Below, one piece after another: positions 29,286 to 38,186 of a DNA stretch of 64,000 bases. Position numbers and translations under genes: made by a program. Below the pieces are notes generated by a model. That model saw only the letters and a program-made list of their open reading frames with translations. It was not told the origin of the DNA and did no database searches. The first letter of the stretch is position 1. Each line of letters starts with the position of its first letter. The stretch comes from Pseudomonas marincola (GTDB taxonomy: Bacteria; Pseudomonadota; Gammaproteobacteria; Pseudomonadales; Pseudomonadaceae): the NCBI RefSeq assembly GCF_900116605.1, contig NZ_FPBC01000003.1, positions 248,001 to 312,000 of the forward strand, in the 5' to 3' direction.

Positions 29286-32231
29286 ATGAGCTTGCCCGTG
29301 CTGGTCTCTTTACCGGTTTCTTTGCAATCGGTTGCCCTTGCGGCCGAACAATCCATGCGTACAGCCGTGGCCGAGTTGGGTGATAGCGCCCTGGCGCAAT
29401 TTGCTGCCTGGCCCGCTGAGCGCCTGGAAGCGCTACGCCGCGTGATGGCGGCCAGTGATTTTGTTTTGCAACAAAGCCTGCGTGATCCACAGATGCTCCT
29501 GCAACTGGCCGATGACGGTGAACTTGAACGGCGCAAGGCTGGTGGTGAAATGCGCCAGCAGTTGCAGGACTGGCTGGCCGATTGCGCCAGTGAAGACGAT
29601 TTGGGCAGCCGCTTGCGGCGCTTCCGTGCCCGCCAGCAGGTGCGGATTATCTGGCGCGACATCAGCCGCCAGGCCGACCTCAAGGAAACCTGCGCCGATC
29701 TTTCAGATATGGCGGACGCCTGTATTGATCTGGCCTATCAGTGGCTCTATGTCGGGCATTGCGAGCAATTCGGCACGCCAATCGGGCGGCGTACCGGACA
29801 AGCGCAGCACATGGTCATTCTCGGCATGGGCAAGCTGGGCGCGCACGAACTGAATTTGTCTTCCGATATCGATCTGATCTTCGGTTATCCCGAGGGCGGT
29901 GAAACGGAAGGCGTGAAGCGCTCGCTGGATAATCAGGAATTCTTTATCCGTCTCGGCCAGCGACTGATCAAGGCGCTGGATGCGATTACGGTTGATGGCT
30001 TCGTGTTCCGTACTGACATGCGCTTGCGCCCATACGGCTCGTCGGGCGCGCTGGTGCTGAGCTTCAATGCGCTGGAACAGTATTATCAGGATCAGGGGCG
30101 TGACTGGGAGCGTTACGCCATGATCAAGGCGCGCGTGGTGGGCGGTGATCTGGCCGCTGGCGCGCAACTGCTGGAAATGTTGCGGCCTTTCGTCTATCGC
30201 CGCTATCTGGATTTCTCGGCGATTGAAGCGCTGCGCAGCATGAAGCAGCTGATTCAGCAGGAAGTGCGACGCAAGGGCATGGCGGCCAATATCAAACTCG
30301 GCTCTGGCGGCATTCGTGAGGTCGAGTTTATCGCTCAGGCCTTCCAGCTGATTCACGGTGGCCGCGATTTGAGCTTGCAGCAGCGACCGCTGCTCAAGGT
30401 GCTGGCGACGCTGGAAGGGCAGGGTTACTTGCCGGCAGCGGTCACCGATGAGCTGCGTCAGGGCTATGAGTTCTTGCGCTACACCGAACACGCCTTGCAG
30501 GCCATTGATGACCGGCAAACGCAGATGCTGCCGGATAATGACCGCGATCGTGCGCGGGTTGCATTAATAGTCGGCTTTGATAGCTGGCAGGCATTTCATG
30601 ATTGCCTGATGCACTGGCGTGGGCGGATCGACTGGCATTTTCGTCAGGTTATTGCCGACCCCGATGAAGACGAAAGTATCGATGCCGATGAAGTTGTTGG
30701 CGGTGACTGGATACCGCTCTGGGAAGATGCACAGGATGAGGAGTCCGCTTGCCGACAGCTGACTGAGGCCGGCTTTGCTGATGCGCAGTCGGCGTGGCAG
30801 CGTTTGATTGGTCTGCGCAGCAGTAATCAGGTGCGCGCCATGCAGCGTCTGGGGCGTGAGCGGCTCGATGCATTCATCCCGCGCCTGCTGGCCCAGACTG
30901 CAGAGCATGACAATCCTGATTTAGTGCTTGAGCGGGTCATGCCTTTAATCGAGGCCGTCGCCCGGCGTTCGGCGTATCTGGTGCTGCTCACCGAAAACCC
31001 CGGTGCCTTGCAGCGCCTGCTAACGCTTTGTGCGGGCAGCCCGTGGATTGCCGAACAGATCACCCGGTTCCCGTTGCTGCTCGATGAGTTGCTTAACGAA
31101 GGGCGCTTGTTCAGCCCGCCGCAGGCACCTGAATTGGTTGCCGAGTTGCGCGAACGGCTGATGCGAATTCCCGAAGATGATCTTGAGCAGCAGATGGAGG
31201 CGTTGCGCCACTTCAAGTTGGCGCACCGGCTGCGTGTAGCCGCTTCGGAGATTGCCGGAACGCTGCCACTGATGAAGGTCAGTGATTATCTGACCTGGCT
31301 GGCCGAAGCCATTCTTGAGGAGGTGCTGGCACTGGCCTGGCGCCATACCCAGCAAAAATACGGCACGCCTAAACGTATCGACGGCACGTATTGTGATCCC
31401 GGCTTCATTATCGTCGGCTACGGCAAGGTTGGCGGTATCGAGCTTGGCCACGGCTCGGATCTGGATCTGGTGTTTATCCATGATGGCGACCCACAAGCTG
31501 AAACCGATGGACCCAAGTCGATCGACAGCGCGCAGTTTTTCACCCGCCTCGGCCAGCGGATTATTCACTTGCTGACCACGCAAACCAACTCTGGCCAACT
31601 CTATGAAGTTGATATGCGCCTGCGACCTTCCGGAGCCTCTGGCCTGCTGGTCAGCTCGCTTGGGGCCTTTCAGCGGTATCAGGAAAACGAGGCCTGGACC
31701 TGGGAACATCAGGCGCTGGTGCGTGCCCGGGTACTGGTGGGCTGTGAAGATGTGGCGGCGAAATTCGAGACCGTGCGCGGCGCCGTTTTGGGCCGTAAAC
31801 GCGACTTGACGCAATTGCGCACCGAGGTCAGTGAGATGCGCGCGAAGATGCGCGACAATCTGGGGACCCGCGCCACCCAGGCCGGTATGGCTGATAATGC
31901 CTTTGACGCCGCGCAAGCCTTCGACCTCAAGCAGGATGCGGGAGGTATCGTCGATATTGAATTTATGGTGCAATACGCGGCCTTGGCGTGGTCGCACGAG
32001 CACCCGTCATTGCTCGAGTTCACTGACAATATCCGCATATTGGAGGGGCTTGAGCAAATAGGCGTGCTGGCAAGTGAAGATGTCGGCCTGTTGCAAGAGG
32101 CCTACAAAACCTATCGCTCAGCGGCTCACCGGCAGGCGCTGCAGAAGCAGCCGGGGGTAGTCAGTGGCGATCAGTTTCATGAGCAACGGCGCAGCGTGAT
32201 GCGTATCTGGCAGACGCTGGGTCTGAGCTGA
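29286..32231 (+). CDS. glnE: Bifunctional glutamine synthetase adenylyltransferase/deadenylase
   Basis: A 981-residue GlnE. It adds AMP to, and removes it from, glutamine synthetase in response to PII and glutamine. Both nucleotidyltransferase domains are intact: GMGKLGAHELNLSSDIDLIF near residues 180-199 (deadenylase half) and GYGKVGGIELGHGSDLDLVF near 710-729 (adenylylase half). AAGGA lies about 8 bases upstream of the ATG. It is divergent from aceE and 92 bases ahead of ilvE on the same strand. Confidence 0.97.
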   Translation: MSLPVLVSLPVSLQSVALAAEQSMRTAVAELGDSALAQFAAWPAERLEALRRVMAASDFVLQQSLRDPQMLLQLADDGELERRKAGGEMRQQLQDWLADCASEDDLGSRLRRFRARQQVRIIWRDISRQADLKETCADLSDMADACIDLAYQWLYVGHCEQFGTPIGRRTGQAQHMVILGMGKLGAHELNLSSDIDLIFGYPEGGETEGVKRSLDNQEFFIRLGQRLIKALDAITVDGFVFRTDMRLRPYGSSGALVLSFNALEQYYQDQGRDWERYAMIKARVVGGDLAAGAQLLEMLRPFVYRRYLDFSAIEALRSMKQLIQQEVRRKGMAANIKLGSGGIREVEFIAQAFQLIHGGRDLSLQQRPLLKVLATLEGQGYLPAAVTDELRQGYEFLRYTEHALQAIDDRQTQMLPDNDRDRARVALIVGFDSWQAFHDCLMHWRGRIDWHFRQVIADPDEDESIDADEVVGGDWIPLWEDAQDEESACRQLTEAGFADAQSAWQRLIGLRSSNQVRAMQRLGRERLDAFIPRLLAQTAEHDNPDLVLERVMPLIEAVARRSAYLVLLTENPGALQRLLTLCAGSPWIAEQITRFPLLLDELLNEGRLFSPPQAPELVAELRERLMRIPEDDLEQQMEALRHFKLAHRLRVAASEIAGTLPLMKVSDYLTWLAEAILEEVLALAWRHTQQKYGTPKRIDGTYCDPGFIIVGYGKVGGIELGHGSDLDLVFIHDGDPQAETDGPKSIDSAQFFTRLGQRIIHLLTTQTNSGQLYEVDMRLRPSGASGLLVSSLGAFQRYQENEAWTWEHQALVRARVLVGCEDVAAKFETVRGAVLGRKRDLTQLRTEVSEMRAKMRDNLGTRATQAGMADNAFDAAQAFDLKQDAGGIVDIEFMVQYAALAWSHEHPSLLEFTDNIRILEGLEQIGVLASEDVGLLQEAYKTYRSAAHRQALQKQPGVVSGDQFHEQRRSVMRIWQTLGLS

Positions 32232-32248
32232 GCCTGAATGAATGTTGG

Positions 32249-32278
32249 CCTGTCGGGTGGTTTGCGCCACCGGGCAGG
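32249..32278 (+). terminator. Hairpin between glnE and ilvE
   Basis: A 12-bp imperfect stem (32249-32260 with 32267-32278; one wobble and one mismatch) and 6-base loop. No T-run; could be an attenuator or partial terminator. Confidence 0.35.
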
Positions 32279-32323
32279 TGAGTACGAACAGTCTGTACCA
32301 ATCGAATTGAGGAGCTTGCAACT

Positions 32324-33250
32324 ATGTCGATGTCCGACCGTGATGGTGTGATCTGGTATGACGGCGAACTGGTGCCGTGGCGTGACGCGAAAACCCATGT
32401 ACTGACCCACACCCTGCATTACGGCATGGGCGTGTTTGAAGGTGTGCGCGCCTACGATACCCCTCAGGGCACGGCGATTTTCCGCTTGCAGGCTCACACT
32501 GATCGTCTGTTCGATTCTGCGCACATCATGAACATGAAGATGCCGTTCAGCAAAGAAGAGATCAACGAAGCTACGCGCGCGGCTGTGCGTGAAAACAACC
32601 TGAAAAGCGCCTACATCCGTCCTATGGTGTTTTACGGGTCTGAAGGCATGGGCCTGCGCGCCAGCGGCCTCAAGGTTCAAGTGATTGTTGCTGCCTGGGA
32701 CTGGGGCGCCTACATGGGCGACGAAGCCCTGCAGGTCGGCATTAAAGTGCGTACTAGCTCGTTCACCCGTCACCACGTGAACATCTCGATGACGCGCGCC
32801 AAGGCCAACGGTAACTACATCAACTCGATGCTGGCCCTGCAGGAAGCGATCTCCGGTGGTGCCGACGAAGCCATGCTGCTCGACACCGAAGGCTATGTGG
32901 CCGAAGGTTCGGGCGAGAACATCTTTTTGGTCAAGGATGGCGTGGTTTACACCCCGGAAGTCACTTCGTGCCTCAACGGGATCACCCGCAATACCATCCT
33001 CACGCTGGCTGAAGAACAGGGCCTGAAGGTAATCGAGAAACGCATCACCCGTGATGAGGTGTATATCGCCGATGAAGCGTTCTTTACCGGTACAGCTGCA
33101 GAAGTAACGCCAATCCGCGAAGTGGATGGTCGTCAGATCGGTGCGGGCCGCCGTGGTCCGGTTACTGAAAAACTGCAAACCGCCTACTTTGATCTGGTGA
33201 CCGGCAAAACAGCCGCGCACGCAGATTGGCGCACGCTGGTAAGCAAGTGA
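32324..33250 (+). CDS. ilvE: Branched-chain amino acid aminotransferase
   Basis: A 308-residue class IV PLP aminotransferase. The cofactor lysine is Lys160 in TRAKANGNYINSML, and GYVAEGSGENIFLVK near 190-204 and NGITRNTILTLA near 220-231 are the other family signatures. It catalyses the last step of leucine, isoleucine and valine synthesis with glutamate as donor. GAGGAG lies about 9 bases before the ATG. It lies between glnE and the LPS core operon, as in PAO1. Confidence 0.96.
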   Translation: MSMSDRDGVIWYDGELVPWRDAKTHVLTHTLHYGMGVFEGVRAYDTPQGTAIFRLQAHTDRLFDSAHIMNMKMPFSKEEINEATRAAVRENNLKSAYIRPMVFYGSEGMGLRASGLKVQVIVAAWDWGAYMGDEALQVGIKVRTSSFTRHHVNISMTRAKANGNYINSMLALQEAISGGADEAMLLDTEGYVAEGSGENIFLVKDGVVYTPEVTSCLNGITRNTILTLAEEQGLKVIEKRITRDEVYIADEAFFTGTAAEVTPIREVDGRQIGAGRRGPVTEKLQTAYFDLVTGKTAAHADWRTLVSK

Positions 33251-33271
33251 TTAGCTGATTAACAGCTAATC
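33249..33271 (+). terminator. Hairpin 1 after ilvE
   Basis: A perfect 8-bp stem (33249-33256 with 33264-33271) and 7-base loop; it includes the last two bases of the ilvE stop codon. Confidence 0.4.
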
Positions 33272-33272
33272 A

Positions 33273-33297
33273 GGCGGGCGGTTTCACTCGGCCCGCC
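33273..33297 (+). terminator. Hairpin 2 after ilvE
   Basis: A 7-bp all-GC stem (33273-33279 with 33291-33297) and 11-base loop immediately after hairpin 1. No T-run. Confidence 0.4.
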
Positions 33298-33345
33298 CTC
33301 GCGCGTCGCTGTTTTGGCAGCGATTCGCTGATGAATTAGAGTGAT

Positions 33346-33365
33346 AGGGAGGCGTGAGCCTCCCT
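33346..33365 (+). promoter_or_regulatory. Hairpin in the leader just upstream of waaF
   Basis: A perfect 8-bp stem (33346-33353 with 33358-33365) and GTGA tetraloop, 19 bases before the waaF ATG. It could influence translation initiation or end read-through from ilvE. Confidence 0.4.
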
Positions 33366-33384
33366 GATCGTTTCTGGAATAAGC

Positions 33385-34419
33385 ATGAAAATACTGATCG
33401 TAGGTCCAAGCTGGGTGGGCGACATGGTGATGGCGCAGACACTTTTTCAGTGTCTCAAGCAGCGTTATCCCGAGTCCGAAATCGATGTTTTGGCGCCTGA
33501 CTGGAGTCGGCCGATTCTTGAGCGCATGCCCGAAGTGCGCAAGGCGCTCAGCTTTCCGCTGGGGCATGGCGTGCTGGAGCTTAAAACCCGGCGCAAAATC
33601 GGCAAGTCACTGGCCGGTCAGTACGACCAGGCAATTTTGTTGCCCAACTCGCTGAAGTCGGCGCTGGTGCCGTTCTTTGCCGGTATTCCAGTGCGCACGG
33701 GCTGGAAGGGCGAGATGCGCTACGGCTTGCTCAACGACGTACGGATTCTCGATAAAGAACGCTACCCGTTGATGATCGAGCGCTTCATGGCGCTGGCCTA
33801 TGAGCCAGGCGCTGAACTGGTGAAACCGTATCCGCAGCCATTGCTGCAAATCGATCCTGCCAGCCGCGAGAGTGCGCTTGGCAAGTTCGGCCTGATGCTC
33901 GACCGGCCGGTGCTGGCCCTGTGTCCAGGCGCCGAGTTTGGTGAAGCCAAGCGCTGGCCGAGTGAGCACTACGCCAAGGTCGCCGAGTTGAAAATCCGCG
34001 CGGGCTGGCAAGTCTGGCTGTTCGGCTCGAAGAATGATCATGCTGTTGGCGAAGAAATTCGAGCGCGGCTGATTCCGGGCCTGCGCGAAGAGGCGATGAA
34101 CCTTGCCGGCGAAACCAGCCTGGCCGAGGCAATAGATTTGATGTCATGCGCCGCTGCTGTGGTGTCGAACGATTCTGGCCTGATGCATGTGGCCGCGGCA
34201 TTGAACCGGCCGCTGGTGGCTGTTTATGGCTCAACTTCGCCACAGTTCACCCCGCCGTTGGCGGATCAGGTCGAGGTTGTCCGCTTGGGCATTGAATGCA
34301 GCCCATGCTTCGACCGTACCTGTCGTTTTGGTCACTACAATTGCTTGCGTGAGCTCAAGCCGCGTCCGGTGGTTGAGGCACTTGAGCGCCTGGTGGCTGA
34401 TCCGGTCGAGGTTCAATAG
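33385..34419 (+). CDS. waaF: ADP-heptose:LPS heptosyltransferase II
   Basis: A 344-residue GT9 glycosyltransferase that adds the second L-glycero-D-manno-heptose of the inner core. It starts MKILIVGPSWVGDMVMAQTLF, the WaaF form, and shows CPGAEFGEAKRWP near 173-185 and the nucleotide-sugar site VVSNDSGLMHVAAALNRPLVAVYGST near 250. First gene of the core operon; its stop shares one base with the GTG start of waaC. Only a weak GGAA precedes the start. Confidence 0.96.
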   Translation: MKILIVGPSWVGDMVMAQTLFQCLKQRYPESEIDVLAPDWSRPILERMPEVRKALSFPLGHGVLELKTRRKIGKSLAGQYDQAILLPNSLKSALVPFFAGIPVRTGWKGEMRYGLLNDVRILDKERYPLMIERFMALAYEPGAELVKPYPQPLLQIDPASRESALGKFGLMLDRPVLALCPGAEFGEAKRWPSEHYAKVAELKIRAGWQVWLFGSKNDHAVGEEIRARLIPGLREEAMNLAGETSLAEAIDLMSCAAAVVSNDSGLMHVAAALNRPLVAVYGSTSPQFTPPLADQVEVVRLGIECSPCFDRTCRFGHYNCLRELKPRPVVEALERLVADPVEVQ

Positions 34420-35420
34420 TGCGGGTTCTGTTAATCAAAACGTCATCGCTTGGCGATGTTATCCACACCCTGCCTGCGCTCACTGACGCGGCGCGGGCTA
34501 TTCCCGGTATTCAGTTTGACTGGGTGGTGGAAGAAGGCTTTGCCGAGATCCCTGCGTGGCATCCGGCTGTTGCGCAGGTGATTCCGGTGGCGATTCGCCG
34601 CTGGCGCAAGAACCTGATGCAAACCCTCAGGAACGGTGAATGGAGCCGATTCAAGGCGCGCCTGCGTGAGACGCCCTACGATCTGGTGATTGATGCGCAG
34701 GGCCTGCTGAAAAGTGCGCTGCTGACGCGCTACGTCAAAGCACCTGTGGCGGGGCTGGACCGTAACTCTGCGCGTGAGCCAATTGCCTGCCGCTTTTACG
34801 ACAAGCTCTATGCGGTACCCCGTGAGCAGCATGCGCTGGAGCGTGTTCGCCAATTATTTGCCCAGGCGCTGGGTTATCAGCTGCCTGACGGGCTGGGTGA
34901 TTACGGCCTTGACCGCCAGCAGATGGCCGGTGTGGTTGAGCAGCCTTATTTGCTGTTCCTGCACGGCACCACGTGGGCCAGCAAACACTGGCCAGAGGCC
35001 TACTGGCGGCAATTGGCCGAGCAAATGAGTGCCAAGGGTTTTGCCATTCGCCTGCCTTGGGGGAACGAGGTGGAAAAAGCCCGCGCCGAGCGTATCGCTG
35101 TCGGTTTGGAAAACGCGGCGGTATTGCCCAAGCTGAATCTGGCCGGTGTGGCGCAGGTTATTGCCGGCGCCAAGGCCTGTGTCGCAGTGGACACCGGGCT
35201 CGGCCATCTGGCCGCCGCGCTCGATGTGCCGAGTATTTCTTTGTACGGCCCAACGCTGCCTGGGCGCGTTGGCGCTTATGGTCGCTCGCAGGTGCATCTG
35301 TGTGCCAGCGGCCCGAATGCAGGCAAAGGTGATCGTAACCTGCCGTGTTTCGATGATCTCAAGCCGCCGCAGGTTGTCGATGCGCTGGAGCAATTACTGT
35401 CACAGCAGGAGCCGGTCTGA
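34419..35420 (+). CDS. waaC: LPS heptosyltransferase I
   Basis: A 333-residue GT9 enzyme that transfers the first heptose onto Kdo2-lipid A at the inner face of the inner membrane. It starts (GTG) VRVLLIKTSSLGDVIHTLPAL, the standard WaaC amino end, and has LHGTTWASKHWPEAYW near 180-195 and CVAVDTGLGHLAAAL near 253-267. Stop and start overlap by one base with waaF in front and waaG behind. Confidence 0.96.
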   Translation: MRVLLIKTSSLGDVIHTLPALTDAARAIPGIQFDWVVEEGFAEIPAWHPAVAQVIPVAIRRWRKNLMQTLRNGEWSRFKARLRETPYDLVIDAQGLLKSALLTRYVKAPVAGLDRNSAREPIACRFYDKLYAVPREQHALERVRQLFAQALGYQLPDGLGDYGLDRQQMAGVVEQPYLLFLHGTTWASKHWPEAYWRQLAEQMSAKGFAIRLPWGNEVEKARAERIAVGLENAAVLPKLNLAGVAQVIAGAKACVAVDTGLGHLAAALDVPSISLYGPTLPGRVGAYGRSQVHLCASGPNAGKGDRNLPCFDDLKPPQVVDALEQLLSQQEPV

Positions 35421-36541
35421 TGCAGTTGGCGTTCATCCTCTACAAATACTTTCCGTTCGGCGGATTGCAGCGCGATTTCATGCGCATTGCCCTTGAATGC
35501 CAGCAGCGCGGGCACAATATTCGGGTGTATACGCCGATCTGGGAAGGCGAAATACCCGCCGGTTTCGAAGTGGTCGTGGTGCCTGTCAGGGCGCTGTTTA
35601 ACCACAAACGCAACGAGAAGCTCACCGCCTGGGTCAAGGCCGATCTGGCCAAGCGCCCGGTTGATCGTGTAGTTGGCTTCAACAAGATGCCCGGGCTGGA
35701 TGTCTATTACGCCGCCGACGGCTGCTTTGAAGACAAGGCGCAAAACTTGCGCAACTCGATTTACCGCAAGTGGGGCCGCTACAAACACTTTGCCGATTAC
35801 GAGCGCGCTGTTTTTGCGCCCGAGTCGAAGACTGAGATTCTGATGATATCCGAGGTTCAGCAGCCGCTATTCGTCAAGCACTACGGGACGCCTGCTGAGC
35901 GTTTCCACCTGCTGCCGCCGGGGATTACTGCCGACAGACGTGCCCCGGCCAACGCTGATGAGATTCGTCGGCAATTCAGGCAGGAGTTCAAACTGGCAGA
36001 TGATGACCTGCTGCTGGTGCAGATTGGCTCGGGCTTCAAGACCAAGGGGCTGGACCGCAGCCTCAAGGCGTTAGCTGGATTGCCGCGCGAACTGCGCAAG
36101 CGCACCCGGCTGATTGTTATTGGGCAGGATGACCCTAAACCGTTCCTGTTGCAGATCAAGGCGCTGGGTTTGTCGGATCAGGTGCAGATACTCAAGGGTC
36201 GCAGCGATATTCCGCGCTTCCTGCTGGGCGCTGACTTATTGATTCATCCGGCATACAACGAGAATACCGGCACGGTGTTGCTTGAAGCCGTGGTGGCCGG
36301 CTTGCCGGTGTTGGTTACCGATGTGTGTGGCTACGCCCATTACATCGCCGAAGCCGATGCCGGGCGCGTTGTGCCCAGCCCATTCAAGCAGGACACGCTG
36401 AATACGATGCTGGCTGAAATGCTCGCCGATGCCTCGCAGCGTGCGTTGTGGCAGCGCAATGGACTGGCTTTTGCGGACTCCGCCGACCTTTACAGCATGC
36501 CGCAATATGCTGCCGATGTGATTCTTGCGGAGCGTTCATGA
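35420..36541 (+). CDS. waaG: LPS core glucosyltransferase I (UDP-glucose:heptose)
   Basis: A 373-residue GT4 glycosyltransferase. The start MQLAFILYKYFPFGGLQRDFMRIA is that of WaaG, and the sugar-nucleotide site is NENTGTVLLEAVVAGLPVLVTDVCGYAHY near 276-304, with the paired acidic residues of the EX7E motif. In Pseudomonas this enzyme adds the first outer-core hexosamine or hexose to heptose. It overlaps waaC by one base and waaP by four (ATGA). Confidence 0.95.
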   Translation: MQLAFILYKYFPFGGLQRDFMRIALECQQRGHNIRVYTPIWEGEIPAGFEVVVVPVRALFNHKRNEKLTAWVKADLAKRPVDRVVGFNKMPGLDVYYAADGCFEDKAQNLRNSIYRKWGRYKHFADYERAVFAPESKTEILMISEVQQPLFVKHYGTPAERFHLLPPGITADRRAPANADEIRRQFRQEFKLADDDLLLVQIGSGFKTKGLDRSLKALAGLPRELRKRTRLIVIGQDDPKPFLLQIKALGLSDQVQILKGRSDIPRFLLGADLLIHPAYNENTGTVLLEAVVAGLPVLVTDVCGYAHYIAEADAGRVVPSPFKQDTLNTMLAEMLADASQRALWQRNGLAFADSADLYSMPQYAADVILAERS

Positions 36542-37371
36542 AGTTAATGCTTAACGAGCCATTCAAAAGCCTGTGGGCCGGCAAAGATCCGTTTGTCGAG
36601 GTCGAGCAGTTGCAAGGCCAGGTTTACCGTGAGCTGGAAGGGCGTCGTACGCTGCGTACAGAAGTCGCGGGTCGGGGTTACTTCGTCAAGATTCACCGTG
36701 GAATCGGCTGGGGTGAAATTTTCAAGAACTTATCCACCGCCAAATTGCCGGTGCTTGGCGCTCGCCAGGAGTGGCAGGCGATTTCGCGTTTGCAGCAAGT
36801 CGGCGTGCCGACCATGACCGCCGTGGCGTTTGGCGAGCGCGGTAATAATCCGGCCGCGCAGCATTCATTCATCATCACCGAAGAACTGGCGCCGACCGAG
36901 AGCCTGGAAGATTACAGCCTCGATTGGCCGCAAAACCCGCCCGAGGTAAAACTCAAGCGCGCACTGATCGAGCGAGTGGGGCAGATGCTTGGCGAAATGC
37001 ACCGCGCCGGGGTGAATCACCGCGACTGTTACATTTGCCACTTTTTGCTGCACACCGACAAGGCCGTTCGCTTTGATGATTTCAGGCTCTCGGTGATCGA
37101 TTTGCACCGGGCTCAAGTACGCAGCGCCACCCCAGTGCGCTGGCGCAATAAGGATTTGGCTGGATTGTATTTTTCTGCATTGAATATCGGCCTGACCGAG
37201 CGCGACAAATTACGTTTTCTCAAAGCCTACTTTCGCAGCGCTTCTGCTGCCCCTTCGTTGCGTCAGATTCTGCGCGATGAAGCGCCGTTGCTGGCGTGGT
37301 TGCAGCGCAAGGCTGACAAACTGATGCAGCGTTACGCACGCAAATACGCGCCGGGGGCTGGCAATGAGTGA
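36538..37371 (+). CDS. waaP: LPS core heptose(I) kinase WaaP
   Basis: A 277-residue kinase that phosphorylates heptose I of the core, a modification required for outer-membrane integrity in P. aeruginosa. The kinase fold shows the nucleotide lysine in YFVKIHRGIGWGEI near 48-61, the catalytic loop VNHRDCYICHFLL near 157-169 and SVIDLHRAQVR near 184-194 in place of DFG. The start at 36538 overlaps the waaG stop by four bases. The next kinase gene begins inside its last codons. Confidence 0.95.
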   Translation: MKLMLNEPFKSLWAGKDPFVEVEQLQGQVYRELEGRRTLRTEVAGRGYFVKIHRGIGWGEIFKNLSTAKLPVLGARQEWQAISRLQQVGVPTMTAVAFGERGNNPAAQHSFIITEELAPTESLEDYSLDWPQNPPEVKLKRALIERVGQMLGEMHRAGVNHRDCYICHFLLHTDKAVRFDDFRLSVIDLHRAQVRSATPVRWRNKDLAGLYFSALNIGLTERDKLRFLKAYFRSASAAPSLRQILRDEAPLLAWLQRKADKLMQRYARKYAPGAGNE

Positions 37372-38101
37372 GTGGCGTCTGAGTGAAGGCGCAACACCTG
37401 CTGAAGTTCAGGCATTTGCGAGTTTGGAAGCGGTATTTGCAACTCAGGGCCGCGAAATTACCCGTGACCCGCTCTCCGAGGTGATTCTTTGCGACCTGGA
37501 TGGCCAGCGTTATTACATCAAGCGTTATCTCGGCGCGGGTAAAGGCCTGCGCCGGTTTATCGGGCGTCCGCGAGTCAAGGCTGAGTGGCAAAACCTCAAG
37601 CACTTCATCAAGTGGGGGGTGCCGACTGCGCCCGTCGTCGGCTTTGGCCTGGAGCGCAAAGGCTGGGCGTTTAGCCGCGGTGCGTTGATTACCCGTGAGT
37701 TGCCAGCCACCGAGGACATGGCCCAGCTGGCGCAGCGCAATGCCCCGTGCTTGCGTGATGGTGCGTGGGTTGCAACCGTCAGCGCTCAACTGGCAGACGC
37801 TACGCGTACGCTGCATGAGCACAACTTCGCTCATAATGATTTAAAATGGCGTAATTTGCTGGTAAATGATGCGAAAGAACTGTTTCTCATCGACTGTCCT
37901 GCTGGTAGCTTTTGGTGGGGGCCTTTTCTGCGCTACCGGATCATCAAGGATCTGGCGTGCCTTGATAAGGTTGCCAAATACCACCTCACCCGTACCCAGC
38001 GCCTGCGTTTTTATTTGCAGTACTGCGGGCACGACAAGTTAGACGCACGGGACAAGAAGTACCTGTGGCGCATCATCAATTTTTTCGAGGGCCGCGAGTG
38101 A
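37364..38101 (+). CDS. LPS core kinase-like protein (PA5008-like)
   Basis: A 245-residue protein of the WaaP/InaA kinase superfamily. It has YYIKRYLGAGKGLRRFIGRPR near 46-66 for nucleotide binding, the catalytic loop FAHNDLKWRNLL near 154-165 and LIDCPAGSFWW near 172-182. It overlaps waaP by eight bases, so it is translated in step with it. The likely role is phosphorylation of a second core heptose position, from its place in the operon and its similarity to PA5008; the exact acceptor is not evident from sequence. Confidence 0.85.
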   Translation: MSEWRLSEGATPAEVQAFASLEAVFATQGREITRDPLSEVILCDLDGQRYYIKRYLGAGKGLRRFIGRPRVKAEWQNLKHFIKWGVPTAPVVGFGLERKGWAFSRGALITRELPATEDMAQLAQRNAPCLRDGAWVATVSAQLADATRTLHEHNFAHNDLKWRNLLVNDAKELFLIDCPAGSFWWGPFLRYRIIKDLACLDKVAKYHLTRTQRLRFYLQYCGHDKLDARDKKYLWRIINFFEGRE

Positions 38102-38186
38102 TTGATCTTGGTTTGCCATGCTCGCCAACAACGCCTCAACATCTGTTCTGTGGCGGACAACAGTGTGTAGCACGGGTTAGCAACGT

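Noticed and set aside
33251-33384. Possible JUMPstart/ops element before the LPS core operon
   Set aside because: GGGCGGTTTC near 33276-33285 only partly resembles the GGCGGTAG core, and no wider JUMPstart sequence follows.
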